In this document: in pieces, positions 40,311 through 49,809 of the stretch | Position numbering within the stretch: position 1 is the stretch's first letter | How the letters are laid out: each line of letters starts with the position of its first letter | Assembly (NCBI RefSeq): GCF_900089455.2 | Contig: NZ_LT907988.1 | Location: 4,278,001-4,342,000, forward strand | Reading direction: 5' to 3' | Length of the DNA stretch: 64,000 nt | DNA from: Orrella dioscoreae | Lineage (GTDB): Bacteria > Pseudomonadota > Gammaproteobacteria > Burkholderiales > Burkholderiaceae_B | Position numbers and translations under genes: made by a program | The notes under the pieces: generated by a model | What the model was told of the DNA's origin: nothing | The model's database searches: none | Seen by the model: only the letters and a program-made list of their open reading frames with translations

Positions 40311-41882
40311 TCAATCTTCCAGGCGCGGCAGCTTCCACGGGTTGGCGCGTTGCAGCGCAGGCGGCAGCAGGGCATCGGGGATGTCCTGGTAGCTGACCGG
40401 ACGCAGGAAGCGCAGCATCGCCGCCGTGCCCACCGAGGTGCTGCGGGGATCCGACGTGGCCGGGAACGGACCGCCGTGCACCATCGCATCGCACACTTCG
40501 ACGCCGGTGGGGAAGCCATTGGCCAGGATGCGGCCGACCTTCAGCGCCAGGCGCGAGATCAGGCGGCGCGCCAGGTCGGCGTCCTTGTCCGCGTCCAGCC
40601 ACAGCGTGGCGGTGAGCTGGCCTTCCAGGTGCTGGATCAGCGCGAACACCTGCGCCTCGTCGTCGCACTCGATGACCAGCGAGCTGGCGCCGAACACTTC
40701 CACGCCCAGCGCATGCGGGTCCTTCAGGAAATCCGCCGCGCCGGTCTTGAAGAGTGCGGCCTGGCACTGGTTGGAAGCCGAGGGGTTGCGTTGGCCGCGC
40801 GCCAGCGTCTGGATGGCCGGATGCGCGGTCAGTTGCGCCACGCCGGACTCATAGGCGCCATGGATGCCGGGCGTCAGCATGGTGGCGCTGGCGGCCTGCT
40901 CCACCGCCTGCCTGGCGCTTTCCAGGAAGGTGTCGAGCTCGGGCGAACGCAGCGCGATGATCAGGCCTGGGTTGGTGCAGAACTGGCCCGCGCCCATCGT
41001 CAGCGACTGCACGAAGCCCGCGCCCAGCGCCTGCGCGCGTTGCGTCAGCGCGCCCGGCAGCAGGAACACGGGGTTGATGCTGCTCATCTCGGCGTAGACC
41101 GGGATGGGCTCGGGACGCGCGGCGGCGGTCTTCATGAGCGCCACGCCGCCATTGCGCGAACCGGTGAAGCCCACGGCCTTGATGGCGGGGTGCTTGACCA
41201 GCGTCTGGCCCACTTCGCTGCCCGAGCCGAACAACAGCGAGAACACGCCTTCCGGCAGGCCGCATTCCTGGACGGCGGCGCGCACGGCGCGGCCCACCAG
41301 TTCCGAGGTGCCGGGATGCGCCGAGTGCGCCTTGACGATCACGGGGCAGCCGGCGGCCAGCGCCGACGCGGTGTCGCCACCCGCCACCGAGAAGGCCAGC
41401 GGGAAGTTGCTGGCGCCGAAGACCACCACGGGGCCGACGGGAATGTATTCCAGGCGCAGGTCTGCACGCGGCAGCGGCTGGCGCTCGGGCAGCGCGCCGT
41501 TGATGCGGACATCGGCCCAGCGGCCGGCGCGCAGTTCCCTGGCAAAGAGGCGCAGCTGGCCGGCGGTGCGGCCACGCTCGCCTTGCAGGCGGGCCAGCGG
41601 CAGGCCGGACTCTTCGCTGGCGCGGTTGATCAACGTGTCGCCCAGCGCCTCGATGTTGGCGGCTATGCGCTCCAGGAAGGTGGCGCGGTCTTCGGGCGAG
41701 GTCTGGCGGTAGACGTGGAAAGCCTCGTCGGCCAGCTCGCTGGCGCGCGCGACGTCGGCCGCGGTGCCGCCCGGGAAGTCGGGGGCGAGCGTCTGGTTGG
41801 TGGCAGGGTTGACGGCGCGGATGACGGCTTGCGTGCCAAGCACGTCAGCCGCCCCGATGAGCATGTGACCAGTGATTTGCAT
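40311..41882 (-). CDS. NADP-dependent aldehyde dehydrogenase (ketoglutarate-semialdehyde type)
   Basis: A 523-residue ALDH. Cofactor binding and catalytic residues are seen in '[20 protein letters not shown]', the Glu in '[16 protein letters not shown]' and the nucleophile Cys in '[12 protein letters not shown]'. The length and the 'PVFLLPGAL' pattern fit 2,5-dioxovalerate (alpha-ketoglutarate semialdehyde) dehydrogenases of sugar-acid or hydroxyproline catabolism. The start is the ATG at 41882 ('[10 protein letters not shown]'). It is convergent with the LysR gene and appears to be alone in its operon. Confidence 0.88.
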   Translation of the reverse strand: MQITGHMLIGAADVLGTQAVIRAVNPATNQTLAPDFPGGTAADVARASELADEAFHVYRQTSPEDRATFLERIAANIEALGDTLINRASEESGLPLARLQGERGRTAGQLRLFARELRAGRWADVRINGALPERQPLPRADLRLEYIPVGPVVVFGASNFPLAFSVAGGDTASALAAGCPVIVKAHSAHPGTSELVGRAVRAAVQECGLPEGVFSLLFGSGSEVGQTLVKHPAIKAVGFTGSRNGGVALMKTAAARPEPIPVYAEMSSINPVFLLPGALTQRAQALGAGFVQSLTMGAGQFCTNPGLIIALRSPELDTFLESARQAVEQAASATMLTPGIHGAYESGVAQLTAHPAIQTLARGQRNPSASNQCQAALFKTGAADFLKDPHALGVEVFGASSLVIECDDEAQVFALIQHLEGQLTATLWLDADKDADLARRLISRLALKVGRILANGFPTGVEVCDAMVHGGPFPATSDPRSTSVGTAAMLRFLRPVSYQDIPDALLPPALQRANPWKLPRLED

Positions 41883-42088
41883 GAGGGGATCGCAGCAGAA
41901 GGAAGGGAATTGAGGAGTCGATGGCGCCTTGGCGGACGCACGCTTTGTTCTGGAGCACCCGCCTCGCGCGGGCGCGGCGGTGCAGGAAATTGTAGGCGCG
42001 GGATCCACCGGCCATGATGCCCGTTGGCTATGGCGCGATAGCGTTTTCTCATACCCCTTGCGGGACGATGCCGAGGTTGCCCCCCGGC

Positions 42089-42571
42089 TTACTGCATCAT
42101 CAGCATGCCGACCGTTTTCTTCTGCTCGTCGTTCAGGGCGTTGCTGGTCATGAGCTTGCGCATCGACGCATAGGCATTCAGCAACGCGCTGTTCAGGCCG
42201 GCCAGTTCGATGCGCACCTTGTCCAGCTTGGCCTCGCGCTGCGCGTCGCTCAGGCTGGCGTTGGCCTGGATCTCGCGCAGTTCTGCCTGCTTCTTCTGGA
42301 TCTGCGCTTTCAGGTCGCGGATCTGCTTGAGCAGGTCCTTGATCGCGCTGGGCACGTCTGCCTCGTCGATGTCCTTGTCGCGATTCGCGCGCACAGCCTC
42401 GTCGCTGCTCGTGGACAGCCGCCTTCCCACGCTGGAGACGTGGACGGCCTGCGGCGCCCGGCTGACGGGCTCGCGGGCCTGGGCAGCCTGGGTGTTCAGC
42501 GTCGCGATGGCGTCGGCCTGGGTGACGGCAACGCTGGCTGGAGTATTGGGGGACAGGGCAGAGATCGTCAT
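42089..42571 (-). CDS. Hypothetical coiled-coil protein (FlxA-like)
   Basis: A 160-residue protein with a disordered Ala/Ser-rich first half. A long coiled coil (about 75-150) starts '[20 protein letters not shown]' and ends near '[16 protein letters not shown]'. It resembles the FlxA-like family by pattern only. No signal peptide is visible. The ATG at 42571 is preferred over one eight codons upstream. It is transcribed alone. No function is assigned. Confidence 0.65.
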   Translation of the reverse strand: MTISALSPNTPASVAVTQADAIATLNTQAAQAREPVSRAPQAVHVSSVGRRLSTSSDEAVRANRDKDIDEADVPSAIKDLLKQIRDLKAQIQKKQAELREIQANASLSDAQREAKLDKVRIELAGLNSALLNAYASMRKLMTSNALNDEQKKTVGMLMMQ

Positions 42572-42658
42572 GGCGGTTCCTGGCGGACGGGGCACGGAGT
42601 GCCTGTGGTTGACGGCCAGGAGGTGGCGAACTTTATACCCGGGTAACCTCCGGCGCGT

Positions 42659-43912
42659 TCAAGGCCGGAACGCCGCCGGATCGATCGCGGGCGCGCGTCC
42701 CGCCATCAGGCTTTCCAGCAGGGTTGCGCTGCCGCAGGCCAGCGTGAAGCCCAGCGCGCCCTGCCCCAGGTTCATCCACAGGTTGGCATGGCCTGGCGCC
42801 TGGCCGATGCGCGGACGGCCCGTGGGCGTGGCCGGCCGCAAGCCCGCCCAGGCGCGCGCGGCGGAAAGATCGAGCTGGGGAAAGGCCTCCGACACCTGCC
42901 GCTTCAGCAGCGCGATGCGGCCGGGATCGACGCTGGCGTCGCGCGCGCCCATGTCCACCATCGCGGCGATGCGCAGGCGCTGGCCGATGCGCGCGTAGAC
43001 GATGCGGCGCTCGTAATCCGTGACGCTGATCGCGGGCGCGGTGTCATCGCCGGGCGCCACGTCCACCGTCAGGCTGTAGCCCTTCAGCGGATAGAGCGGC
43101 ACGTCCACGCCCAAGGGCGACAGCAGCGCACGGCTGCCCATGCCAGCCGCCACCACATAGGCATCGGCAGTGACGTCGCCCTGCGCCGTCTCCACGGCTT
43201 GCACGCGCTTGCCTTGCACCCGCAGCCGATGCACGGCCGTGCGCATCAGGCGCTGCGTGCCGGGCAGCGCACCCAGCGCGTCGAACAATCCCTGCGTGTA
43301 GCGCGCGCAATCGCCCACCTCTTCGCTGGGCGTGTGGATGGCGCCCGCCAGCGTGGCACCCATGCCGCGCAACGCCGGCTCCAGCCCCACGGTCTGGCCC
43401 GCGTCCAGTACGCGCTGGTCCGAGCCCTGCTGCGCCTGGTAGGCGACCAGCTTGCGCGCCTTGTCCAGCAAGGCGGGGCTGCGATAGGCGATCAGCTTGC
43501 CGTTGCGCTGGTGATCGAAGTCGAAGGGCGCGTCGGCCTGCCAGGCATGCAGCACGTCGCGGCTGAGGTAGGCCAGGCGCAGCATTTCCGCCGTGGTGGC
43601 GTCGGCCACGCTGGCGCGGCAGGCGTGCACGAAGGCCAGGGCCCAGCGCCACTGGTGGGGGTCCAGCCGAGGCGTGAAGCGCAAGGGAGAGTCATGGCGC
43701 AACAGCCAGCCGGGCACCTGCGGCAGCACGCCGGGGCCGGCCAGCGGCGCTACATAGCTGTAGCTCAGTTGTCCGCCGTTGGCGTGGCTGGCTCCCTCGG
43801 CAGGCGCCGCGTTGCCATCCACCAGCGTGACGGCGTGGCCCGCCCGGGCCAAGGCATAGGCCGAGGCCACGCCCACGACGCCGGCACCGATGACACAGAC
43901 ATGCATGACCAT
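42659..43912 (-). CDS. dadA: D-amino acid dehydrogenase (DadA-like FAD oxidoreductase)
   Basis: A 417-residue DAO-family enzyme. The FAD dinucleotide motif is 'VCVIGAGVVGVASAYALARA'; 'EGASHANGGQLSYSYVAPLA' and 'WAGLRPATPTGRPRIG' are the DadA signatures. It oxidatively deaminates D-amino acids and passes electrons to the respiratory chain. The start could be the ATG at 43912 or the one two codons later. It is divergent from a LysR gene 86 bp away, presumably its regulator. No alanine racemase partner (dadX) is adjacent. Confidence 0.9.
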   Translation of the reverse strand: MVMHVCVIGAGVVGVASAYALARAGHAVTLVDGNAAPAEGASHANGGQLSYSYVAPLAGPGVLPQVPGWLLRHDSPLRFTPRLDPHQWRWALAFVHACRASVADATTAEMLRLAYLSRDVLHAWQADAPFDFDHQRNGKLIAYRSPALLDKARKLVAYQAQQGSDQRVLDAGQTVGLEPALRGMGATLAGAIHTPSEEVGDCARYTQGLFDALGALPGTQRLMRTAVHRLRVQGKRVQAVETAQGDVTADAYVVAAGMGSRALLSPLGVDVPLYPLKGYSLTVDVAPGDDTAPAISVTDYERRIVYARIGQRLRIAAMVDMGARDASVDPGRIALLKRQVSEAFPQLDLSAARAWAGLRPATPTGRPRIGQAPGHANLWMNLGQGALGFTLACGSATLLESLMAGRAPAIDPAAFRP

Positions 43913-43998
43913 TCCTTTATAGAATCAAGCTGCCATTTTCCTATGCCACCCCCTCTTACAACAAAGTCCAAGCCTCGCACCATCCATAACCAAAGGCT

Positions 43999-44931
43999 AT
44001 GGACCACCCTGCACCCGCCATCATGCAACTGCGCCACGTCGAACTGATCCAGGCCATCCTGGCCACGGGCTCGCTGACCCAGGCCGCCGCAAGGCTGCAC
44101 ATCACGCAGCCGGCGGCCAGCAAATTGCTGGCGCATGCCGAAACCCAGCTGGGATTCAAGCTGTTCGAACGGATACGCGGCCGCCTGCGGGCCACGCGCG
44201 AGGCCGACATCCTGGCGCCCGAACTGGACCGCCTGGCGCGCAACCTGGAAGGCGTGCAACGACTGGCGCGGAACCTGCGCCGCCATCCCAGCGGCCATGT
44301 GCGTGTCGGCTGCGCGCCCAGCCTGGGGCTGGGCTTGCTGCCGCAAGCCATCCGCCTGAACCGCGAGCGCCATCCCGACATCACGTTTTCCGTGCGCACG
44401 CAGCACACGGCGGAACTGGTGGAGGCGCTCCTGGCGCGCGAACTGGATATTGCGCTGAGCTTCGAGCCGCCCACCCCGCCCGGCATTGCCGCGCAAGCGG
44501 TGGGGGAATCCCGGCTGGTGCTGGTGGAGGCGGCGGACGCGGCGGGCAATGCCGGCCCTGTCAGCCTGGCGAACCTGCCAAGCGACGCCCTGATCGGACT
44601 GGATGCACAGGACCCGCTGGGCGGGCTGTTGCACCAGGCGCTGGGCCGAGAGGCGCCCGAGGCGGGCAGCCTGCAGGTGCAGACGCACTATGTGGCCTGC
44701 GCATTGGCCGCCGCGGGCTGCGGGGCGGCGGTGGTCGATGCCTATACCGCCCACGCGATGGTCAGGCCGGGCCTGCGCATCCGGCCCCTGGCGCCGGCAC
44801 TGACCTTCCGCCTGAACGCGTTGATGCTGGCCAGCGATGCGCCATCGGCGCTGTTGCGCGGCTTCCTGGTCAGCGTGCGGCAAGCCTGCGCCGAGGCGCC
44901 GGACAGCATCGCCATCGCGGCGCCGGACTGA
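43999..44931 (+). CDS. LysR-family regulator beside dadA
   Basis: A 310-residue LTTR (302 if the ATG at 44023 is used). HTH 'ATGSLTQAAARLHITQPAAS' is followed by an effector domain with 'GHVRVGCAPSLGLGLLPQAI'. It is divergent from dadA with an 86-bp shared promoter region and likely controls it. The effector is unknown; a D-amino acid is the simplest guess. Confidence 0.9.
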   Translation: MDHPAPAIMQLRHVELIQAILATGSLTQAAARLHITQPAASKLLAHAETQLGFKLFERIRGRLRATREADILAPELDRLARNLEGVQRLARNLRRHPSGHVRVGCAPSLGLGLLPQAIRLNRERHPDITFSVRTQHTAELVEALLARELDIALSFEPPTPPGIAAQAVGESRLVLVEAADAAGNAGPVSLANLPSDALIGLDAQDPLGGLLHQALGREAPEAGSLQVQTHYVACALAAAGCGAAVVDAYTAHAMVRPGLRIRPLAPALTFRLNALMLASDAPSALLRGFLVSVRQACAEAPDSIAIAAPD

Positions 44932-44950
44932 GCAGGGTCGCGGGCACGGG

Positions 44951-45472
44951 TCAGTGCCCGTGCCCGCCGCTCTTGCCGTGGCCGCCCGCCGCGCCATGGC
45001 CGCCGGACGCGCCGCCGCTGGCCAGCGGACGCACGGTGGCGTCCACTTCAACCGACTCGCGCTTGCCGTCAGCCGACTCGAAGGTCAACGTCAGCGGCAC
45101 CTTGTCGCCTTCCTTGGCCTGGGCTTCCAGGCCCAGCAGCATGATGTGATAGCCGCCCGGCGCCAGCTCGACGGCCTTGCCGGCGGGCAGCGCCACGGTG
45201 TCGACCTGGCGCATCTTCATGACGTCGCCCTGCATCGCCATTTCGTGGATCTCGACGACCTTGGCGGCGGGCGAGGCGGCCGACACCAGCTTGCTGTCGG
45301 TCTGCGCGGTCAGGCGCATGAAGGCGCCGGTGGCCTGCTGCTGCGGCACGGTGGCGCGCACCCAGGCTTCGTCGACCTGCACGGGCGGGCGCGCCGCATC
45401 GGCGGCCACGGCGGCGGCCGAGACCAGGAGGCCGGCCACTGCCAGCGCGGACTTGCTCAGGATGGTTTTCAT
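44951..45472 (-). CDS. Periplasmic copper chaperone PCuAC
   Basis: A 173-residue protein with a signal peptide ('MKTILSKSALAVAGLLVSAA', then 'VAA'). The copper motif H-x-M...M...H-x-M is complete: 'VVEIHEMAMQGDVMKM' followed by 'APGGYHIMLLG'. A Gly/His-rich tail ('GHGAAGGHGKSGGHGH') adds more metal sites. It delivers Cu(I) to cytochrome oxidase with SCO1, whose gene lies 34 bp upstream on the same strand. AAGGAG precedes the start. Confidence 0.95.
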   Translation of the reverse strand: MKTILSKSALAVAGLLVSAAAVAADAARPPVQVDEAWVRATVPQQQATGAFMRLTAQTDSKLVSAASPAAKVVEIHEMAMQGDVMKMRQVDTVALPAGKAVELAPGGYHIMLLGLEAQAKEGDKVPLTLTFESADGKRESVEVDATVRPLASGGASGGHGAAGGHGKSGGHGH

Positions 45473-45506
45473 GGGATATCTCCTTGCTTGATCTGGAAGA
45501 AAGCGC

Positions 45507-46106
45507 TCAGCCCAGGGCCAGCACCTTGCGGATGTCGTCGGCGAATTCCTGGGCGCTCTGCGTGTGGCGCAGCGCCAGGCGGATCTGGCCCTTGGCGTCA
45601 TAGACGTAGCTGAGCGCGGTGTGGTCCATGGTGTAGGAATCGCCCGTGGGCACCTTGGCGTAATAGCCCTTGAAGTCGCGCATGGTCTGCTCGGTCTGCT
45701 TCAAGGTGCCGTACAGGCCGACGAAGCCCGGGTCGAACGCCGTGACGTAGGCCTGCAGCACCTCGGGCGTGTCGCGCTCGGGGTCGACGGTGATGAAGGC
45801 CACCTGCAGCCGCTCGCCGTCCTCGCCCAGCATGCGCTTGACCTCTGCCGCGCGCAAGAGCGCCGTCGGGCAGACGTCGGGACATTGGGTGAAGCCGAAG
45901 AACACCAGGAGCGGCTTGCCCTGGAAATCGGCGATGGTGCGCGTCTGGCCATGCGTGTCGGTCAGCGTGAAGGTCTCGCCCAGCTTCTGGCCGGTCAGCG
46001 GAATGCCGTTGATGCTGCCCAGCTCATCGCCGCGGCCGCAGCCGGCCAGCACCAGGGCGGCGGCCAGGCCACCGGCCGCGAGCAGGCGGCGTCGTGTCGG
46101 GATCAT
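45507..46106 (-). CDS. SCO1/SenC-family copper-insertion protein
   Basis: A 199-residue lipoprotein with lipobox L-A-G-C (C23) after an Arg-rich N-terminus. The thioredoxin-fold domain has the copper site CxxxC ('FTQCPDVCPTALL') and His in 'YTMDHTALSYVYD'. It assembles the CuA centre of cytochrome c oxidase. The ATG has AGGAGA upstream. It lies between the DUF2946 gene and PCuAC on the same strand. Confidence 0.95.
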   Translation of the reverse strand: MIPTRRRLLAAGGLAAALVLAGCGRGDELGSINGIPLTGQKLGETFTLTDTHGQTRTIADFQGKPLLVFFGFTQCPDVCPTALLRAAEVKRMLGEDGERLQVAFITVDPERDTPEVLQAYVTAFDPGFVGLYGTLKQTEQTMRDFKGYYAKVPTGDSYTMDHTALSYVYDAKGQIRLALRHTQSAQEFADDIRKVLALG

Positions 46107-46233
46107 GAGGGTCTCCTGAGGGGCGGGAACCTGGCGGCAGGCGCTGCCATGCGTGCTGCGGCCATGCCGCAATCAGCGGTCCCCTGGATACGATCGGAAC
46201 GTGCCAGCGCGCAAGGCGCCGGCACGGGAATCA

Positions 46234-46650
46234 TCAGGCGAGGGAGACGGGCGGCGCTCGCGAACCCAGGGGCGGACCTTGGGCAGGCAGTGGCGGCAGG
46301 CTGCGACTGGCCTGTACGGCGGCGGGCGCGGCGCGCGGCAAGGCGGCGGCCACGCCAGCGGGCGTGGCGGCGGGCAGCAAGGCCTGCACGGCCACCAGGC
46401 CGAAAGGGCAATCGAGCGTGGACACGGCCTCCTGGCCGGCGCCATGGCTGGCCGCCAGCGGCAGCACGCGCGCGCCGCCAGGCTCGGAACTGCACAGCGT
46501 CAGGGTCAGGGTGCCGTGACGCAAGGCCTGCGTGTCGGGCATGAAGCCCACGGGCAGCAAGGCGCGCGCCACCAGGGCGAGCGCCGTCAGGCACACCAGC
46601 AGGTGCCAGACAGAGAAGACGCGGCGCGCGAGGTGACGACGGACAGGCAT
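46234..46650 (-). CDS. DUF2946 protein of the copper operon
   Basis: A 138-residue exported protein with an N-terminal membrane helix ('VWHLLVCLTALALVARALLP') and Cys in 'LTLCSSEPGG' and 'LDCPFGLVAVQAL'. It is 127 bp upstream of SCO1 on the same strand, so it is probably cotranscribed. The family is often linked with copper uptake or sensing genes; its own activity is not known. Confidence 0.8.
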   Translation of the reverse strand: MPVRRHLARRVFSVWHLLVCLTALALVARALLPVGFMPDTQALRHGTLTLTLCSSEPGGARVLPLAASHGAGQEAVSTLDCPFGLVAVQALLPAATPAGVAAALPRAAPAAVQASRSLPPLPAQGPPLGSRAPPVSLA

Positions 46651-46729
46651 GGAGGCGATTCTACCAGCGCCCCCCCTGGCCGTCCGCGCGCCGCGCGCGG
46701 CGAAAGCGTGCGCCAGGACAAGCCTGGCG

Positions 46730-47059
46730 TCAGTGGCTGATCATCCAGGGCCGCGCATTCAGGAAGGCCTTGCCGCCGTCGGCGGTCTGGCGCGTCTTGC
46801 CGGACTTGGGCGACGTCTTGCAGCAGACGCAGCCCATGCCATGCCCGCTGCGCGTGCTGCGCGGCGCGTGGGCGCTGCGCTCGTTGGCGGCATGCGCCGC
46901 GCGCAGCGCGTCCGACAGCACGCCCAGCGCGGGCGCGCTGGCCACGCGCGGCGAGGCCGTGCCGCATTGCGGGCAGGCCACGTCCTCGCGGCAACGCGCC
47001 ATGGGCAGGAAGGCCTCGAACACCCCGCAGGCGGGGCAGCCGTATTCATACAAAGGCAT
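46730..47059 (-). CDS. fmdB: FmdB-family zinc-ribbon protein
   Basis: A 109-residue protein with an N-terminal zinc ribbon: C8-x2-C11 and C29-x2-C32 in 'YEYGCPACG' and 'ACPQCGTA', typical of FmdB/CxxC-CxxC-SSSS proteins. A second Cys cluster is 'GMGCVCCKTSP'. It lies 23 bp downstream of fmdA on the same strand. FmdB is thought to regulate formamidase expression, but this is not proven generally. Confidence 0.85.
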   Translation of the reverse strand: MPLYEYGCPACGVFEAFLPMARCREDVACPQCGTASPRVASAPALGVLSDALRAAHAANERSAHAPRSTRSGHGMGCVCCKTSPKSGKTRQTADGGKAFLNARPWMISH

Positions 47060-47082
47060 GGCGCGGGCTCCTGGCGCTGGGG

Positions 47083-48312
47083 TCAGAGGTCGGGCGACAG
47101 GGGCATGTCGACATCGCCCTTGATGTGCTTGATCGGACCGTCGGCGCCCGGCTGGATGTCGAAGTCGAAGATCTCGGTGGGCAGCCAGAGCGTCGCGCAG
47201 GCATTGGGAATGTCGACCACGCCGCTGATGTGCCCCTGCACCGGCGCCGTGCCCAGGATGGAATAGGCCTGCGCGCCCGAATAGCCGAACTTCTTCAGGT
47301 ACTCGATGGCGTTCAGGCAGGCCTGCCGATAGGCGATGTGCACGTCCAGGTAGTGCTGCCCGCCCTGTTCGTCCACCGAGATGCCTTCGAAGATCAGGTA
47401 GTCCTTGTAATTGGGCGTGACGGGGCTGGGCTTGAAGATGGGATTGCGGATGCCGTACTTCGCCATGCCGCCCTTGATGAGCGAGACGCGCATGTGCACC
47501 CAGCCCGCCATTTCAATGGCGCCGCAGAAGGTGATTTCGCCGTCGCCCTGCGAGAAGTGCAGGTCGCCCACGGACAGGCCGCCGCCTTCGACATAGACCG
47601 GGAAGAACACGCGCGCGCCGCGCGAGAGATCCTTGATGTCGCAGTTGCCGCCGTGCTCGCGCGGCGGCACGGTGCGCGCGCCCTCGGCCGCGGCCCTGTC
47701 GCGGGCCGCCCCCTTCAACTTGCCCATGTGCGCGGTCTTGGCCATGGGCGGATTGGCCAGCGGCGGCACGCGTTGGGGGTCGGTGTCGATCAGCGCCTGT
47801 TCGCGCGTGTTCCAGGTTTCCAGCAGGGCCGGGTCGGGCAGGCAGCCGATGAGTCCGGGGTGGATGAGGCCCGCGAACCCCACGCCCGGAATGTGGCGCG
47901 AGGAGGTGAACATGCCCTTGAAGTCCCAGATGGATTTCTGCGCGTACGGGAAGTGCTCGGTCAGGAAGCCGCCGCCGTTCTTCTTGCTGAAGAAGCCGTT
48001 GAAGCCCCACAGGCTGTCGTCGCGCGCGCCGATGTCCAGCAGGTCCACCACCAGCAGGTCGCCGGGCTGCGCACCCTCCACCCCCACCGGGCCGGACAGG
48101 AAGTGCACGGTGGACAGGTCCACGTCGCGCACGTCGTCGGCGCTGTCGTCGTTCTTGATGGCGCCGCCGGTCCAGTCATAGGTCTCCAGCACGAAATCGT
48201 CGCCGGGCTTGACCCACACCGCCATGGGGATGTCCGGATGCCAGCGGTTGTGGATCATCTCGTTGTCGTAGGGCGACTGCGCCAGGTCGACTTTGATCAG
48301 GGTCTCGGGCAT
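47083..48312 (-). CDS. fmdA: Formamidase
   Basis: A 409-residue acetamidase/formamidase of full length ('MPETLIKVDLAQSPYDNEMI', 'GNCDIKDLSRGARVFFPVYV', 'CGAIEMAGWVHMRVS'). It hydrolyses formamide to formate and ammonia in the cytosol. It follows the UrtE-type ATPase gene by 36 bp on the same strand and precedes fmdB. With the ABC transporter this makes an amide/urea nitrogen-scavenging operon, as in the fmd locus of Methylophilus. Confidence 0.95.
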   Translation of the reverse strand: MPETLIKVDLAQSPYDNEMIHNRWHPDIPMAVWVKPGDDFVLETYDWTGGAIKNDDSADDVRDVDLSTVHFLSGPVGVEGAQPGDLLVVDLLDIGARDDSLWGFNGFFSKKNGGGFLTEHFPYAQKSIWDFKGMFTSSRHIPGVGFAGLIHPGLIGCLPDPALLETWNTREQALIDTDPQRVPPLANPPMAKTAHMGKLKGAARDRAAAEGARTVPPREHGGNCDIKDLSRGARVFFPVYVEGGGLSVGDLHFSQGDGEITFCGAIEMAGWVHMRVSLIKGGMAKYGIRNPIFKPSPVTPNYKDYLIFEGISVDEQGGQHYLDVHIAYRQACLNAIEYLKKFGYSGAQAYSILGTAPVQGHISGVVDIPNACATLWLPTEIFDFDIQPGADGPIKHIKGDVDMPLSPDL

Positions 48313-48348
48313 GGTTTATCTCCTTGGGTGGATGCGAGAGGAAGAGGA

Positions 48349-49056
48349 CTAGACCGACAGGTAGCGGCTGACGCTGCGCTCGTCGACCTCGTCGCGATTG
48401 GCGGCCAGCACGAAGCGGCCACGGTCGATGACGATGAGACGGTCGGCGATCTGCAGCGTGAAGCTCAGCACCTGTTCGGACACGACGATGGCCAGGTTGC
48501 GCAGGCGGCGGATTTCCAGCAGGCTGCGCGCGATGTCCTTGATGACGGAAGGCTGGATGCCTTCGGTGGGCTCGTCCAGCATCAGCACCTTGGGGTTGGT
48601 GACCAGCGCGCGGGCGATCGCCAACTGCTGTTGCTGGCCGCCGGACAGGTCGCCGCCACGGCGGCGGCGCATCTCGTGCAGCACGGGAAAAAGCGCGTAG
48701 ATCTCTTCCGGGATCGCATCCGACAAGGCGCGGCCACGCAGGCCGGTGCGGATGTTCTCTTCCACGGTCAGCGTGGGGAACACCATGCGGCCTTGCGGCA
48801 CGTAGGCGATGCCGCTGCGCACGCGCTGGAAGCTCTCCATGCCGGACAGGTCCTTGCCGTCCACGCGGATGCTGCCTGCCATGGCGGGCAGCATGCCCAC
48901 CATCGTCTTGAAGAGCGTGGTCTTGCCCATGCCGTTGCGGCCCATGACCGCGACGATCTCGCCCTCGCCGGCCGCCAGGTCCACGCCGTGGATGACGCGG
49001 CTCTGGCCGTAGCCGGACACCAATCCCTTGACTTCGAACATGCGTGCCTCCGGCAA
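48349..49056 (-). CDS. urtE: Urea/short-chain amide ABC transporter ATPase UrtE
   Basis: A 235-residue LivF-type ATPase: Walker A 'GRNGMGKTT', signature 'LSGGQQQQLAIARALV', Walker B 'VLMLDEPTEGI' and H-loop region 'VVSEQVLSF'. It pairs with UrtD to power the branched-chain-type importer for urea or amides. It lies 9 bp after the urtD stop and 36 bp before fmdA. Substrate assignment rests on the fmdA link. Confidence 0.93.
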   Translation of the reverse strand: MPEARMFEVKGLVSGYGQSRVIHGVDLAAGEGEIVAVMGRNGMGKTTLFKTMVGMLPAMAGSIRVDGKDLSGMESFQRVRSGIAYVPQGRMVFPTLTVEENIRTGLRGRALSDAIPEEIYALFPVLHEMRRRRGGDLSGGQQQQLAIARALVTNPKVLMLDEPTEGIQPSVIKDIARSLLEIRRLRNLAIVVSEQVLSFTLQIADRLIVIDRGRFVLAANRDEVDERSVSRYLSV

Positions 49057-49065
49057 GCAGCGGGC

Positions 49066-49809
49066 TCAGTGGCCCAGATAGACTTCGATGACGCGCGGGT
49101 CGTTCTGGACGTGGTCCATCGACCCTTCCGCCAGCACGCGCCCCTGGTGCAGCACCGTGACGCGGTCGGCGATGCGCTGCGCGAATTCCATGTCGTGCTC
49201 GATGACGATCATCGAACGGTCCTGGCCGATGCGGTTCAGCAGCTCGGCCGTCTTCTCGCGTTCCGAGACGCTCATGCCGGCCACGGGTTCGTCCAGCATC
49301 ATCAGCTCGGGCTCCTGCATGAGCAGCATGCCGATCTCCAGCCATTGCTTCTGCCCATGCGAGAGCAATTGCGCCGCGTCGTCCAGGCGGTCGGCCAGGA
49401 AGATCTGTCCGGCCACCTCCTCCACCCGTTCGATCACGTCCGCCGTGCGGCGGAAGGCCAGCGCGCCGAACACGGTGCGGCCGCGCGGGAACGACACCTC
49501 CAGGTTCTCTCGCACGGACAGCGTCTCGTAGATGGATGGCGTCTGGAACTTGCGCCCTACTCCGGCGCGCACGATGCGGTGCTCGCTGAGCGACGTCAGC
49601 TCGATGTCCTTGAAGCGGATGGACCCGGACGTGGCCCTGGTGCGGCCGCAGATCAGGTCCAGCACGGTGGTCTTGCCCGCGCCGTTGGGGCCGATGACCA
49701 CGCGGGTCTCGCCCTTCTCCACGTAGAGGTTCAGGTCGTTGACGGCGACGAAACCGTTGAAGGACACGGTGAGCCCTTCGACATACAGGGCGAATTCGGG
49801 CGTGCTCAT
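49066..49809 (-). CDS. urtD: Urea/short-chain amide ABC transporter ATPase UrtD
   Basis: A 247-residue LivG-type ATPase: Walker A 'GPNGAGKTT', signature 'LSHGQKQWLEIGMLLM' (the LSHGQ variant typical of UrtD) and Walker B 'LMMLDEPVAGM'. The start at 49809 overlaps the urtC stop by 4 bp, so it is translationally coupled to the permease. The longer upstream frame is not part of it. Confidence 0.93.
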   Translation of the reverse strand: MSTPEFALYVEGLTVSFNGFVAVNDLNLYVEKGETRVVIGPNGAGKTTVLDLICGRTRATSGSIRFKDIELTSLSEHRIVRAGVGRKFQTPSIYETLSVRENLEVSFPRGRTVFGALAFRRTADVIERVEEVAGQIFLADRLDDAAQLLSHGQKQWLEIGMLLMQEPELMMLDEPVAGMSVSEREKTAELLNRIGQDRSMIVIEHDMEFAQRIADRVTVLHQGRVLAEGSMDHVQNDPRVIEVYLGH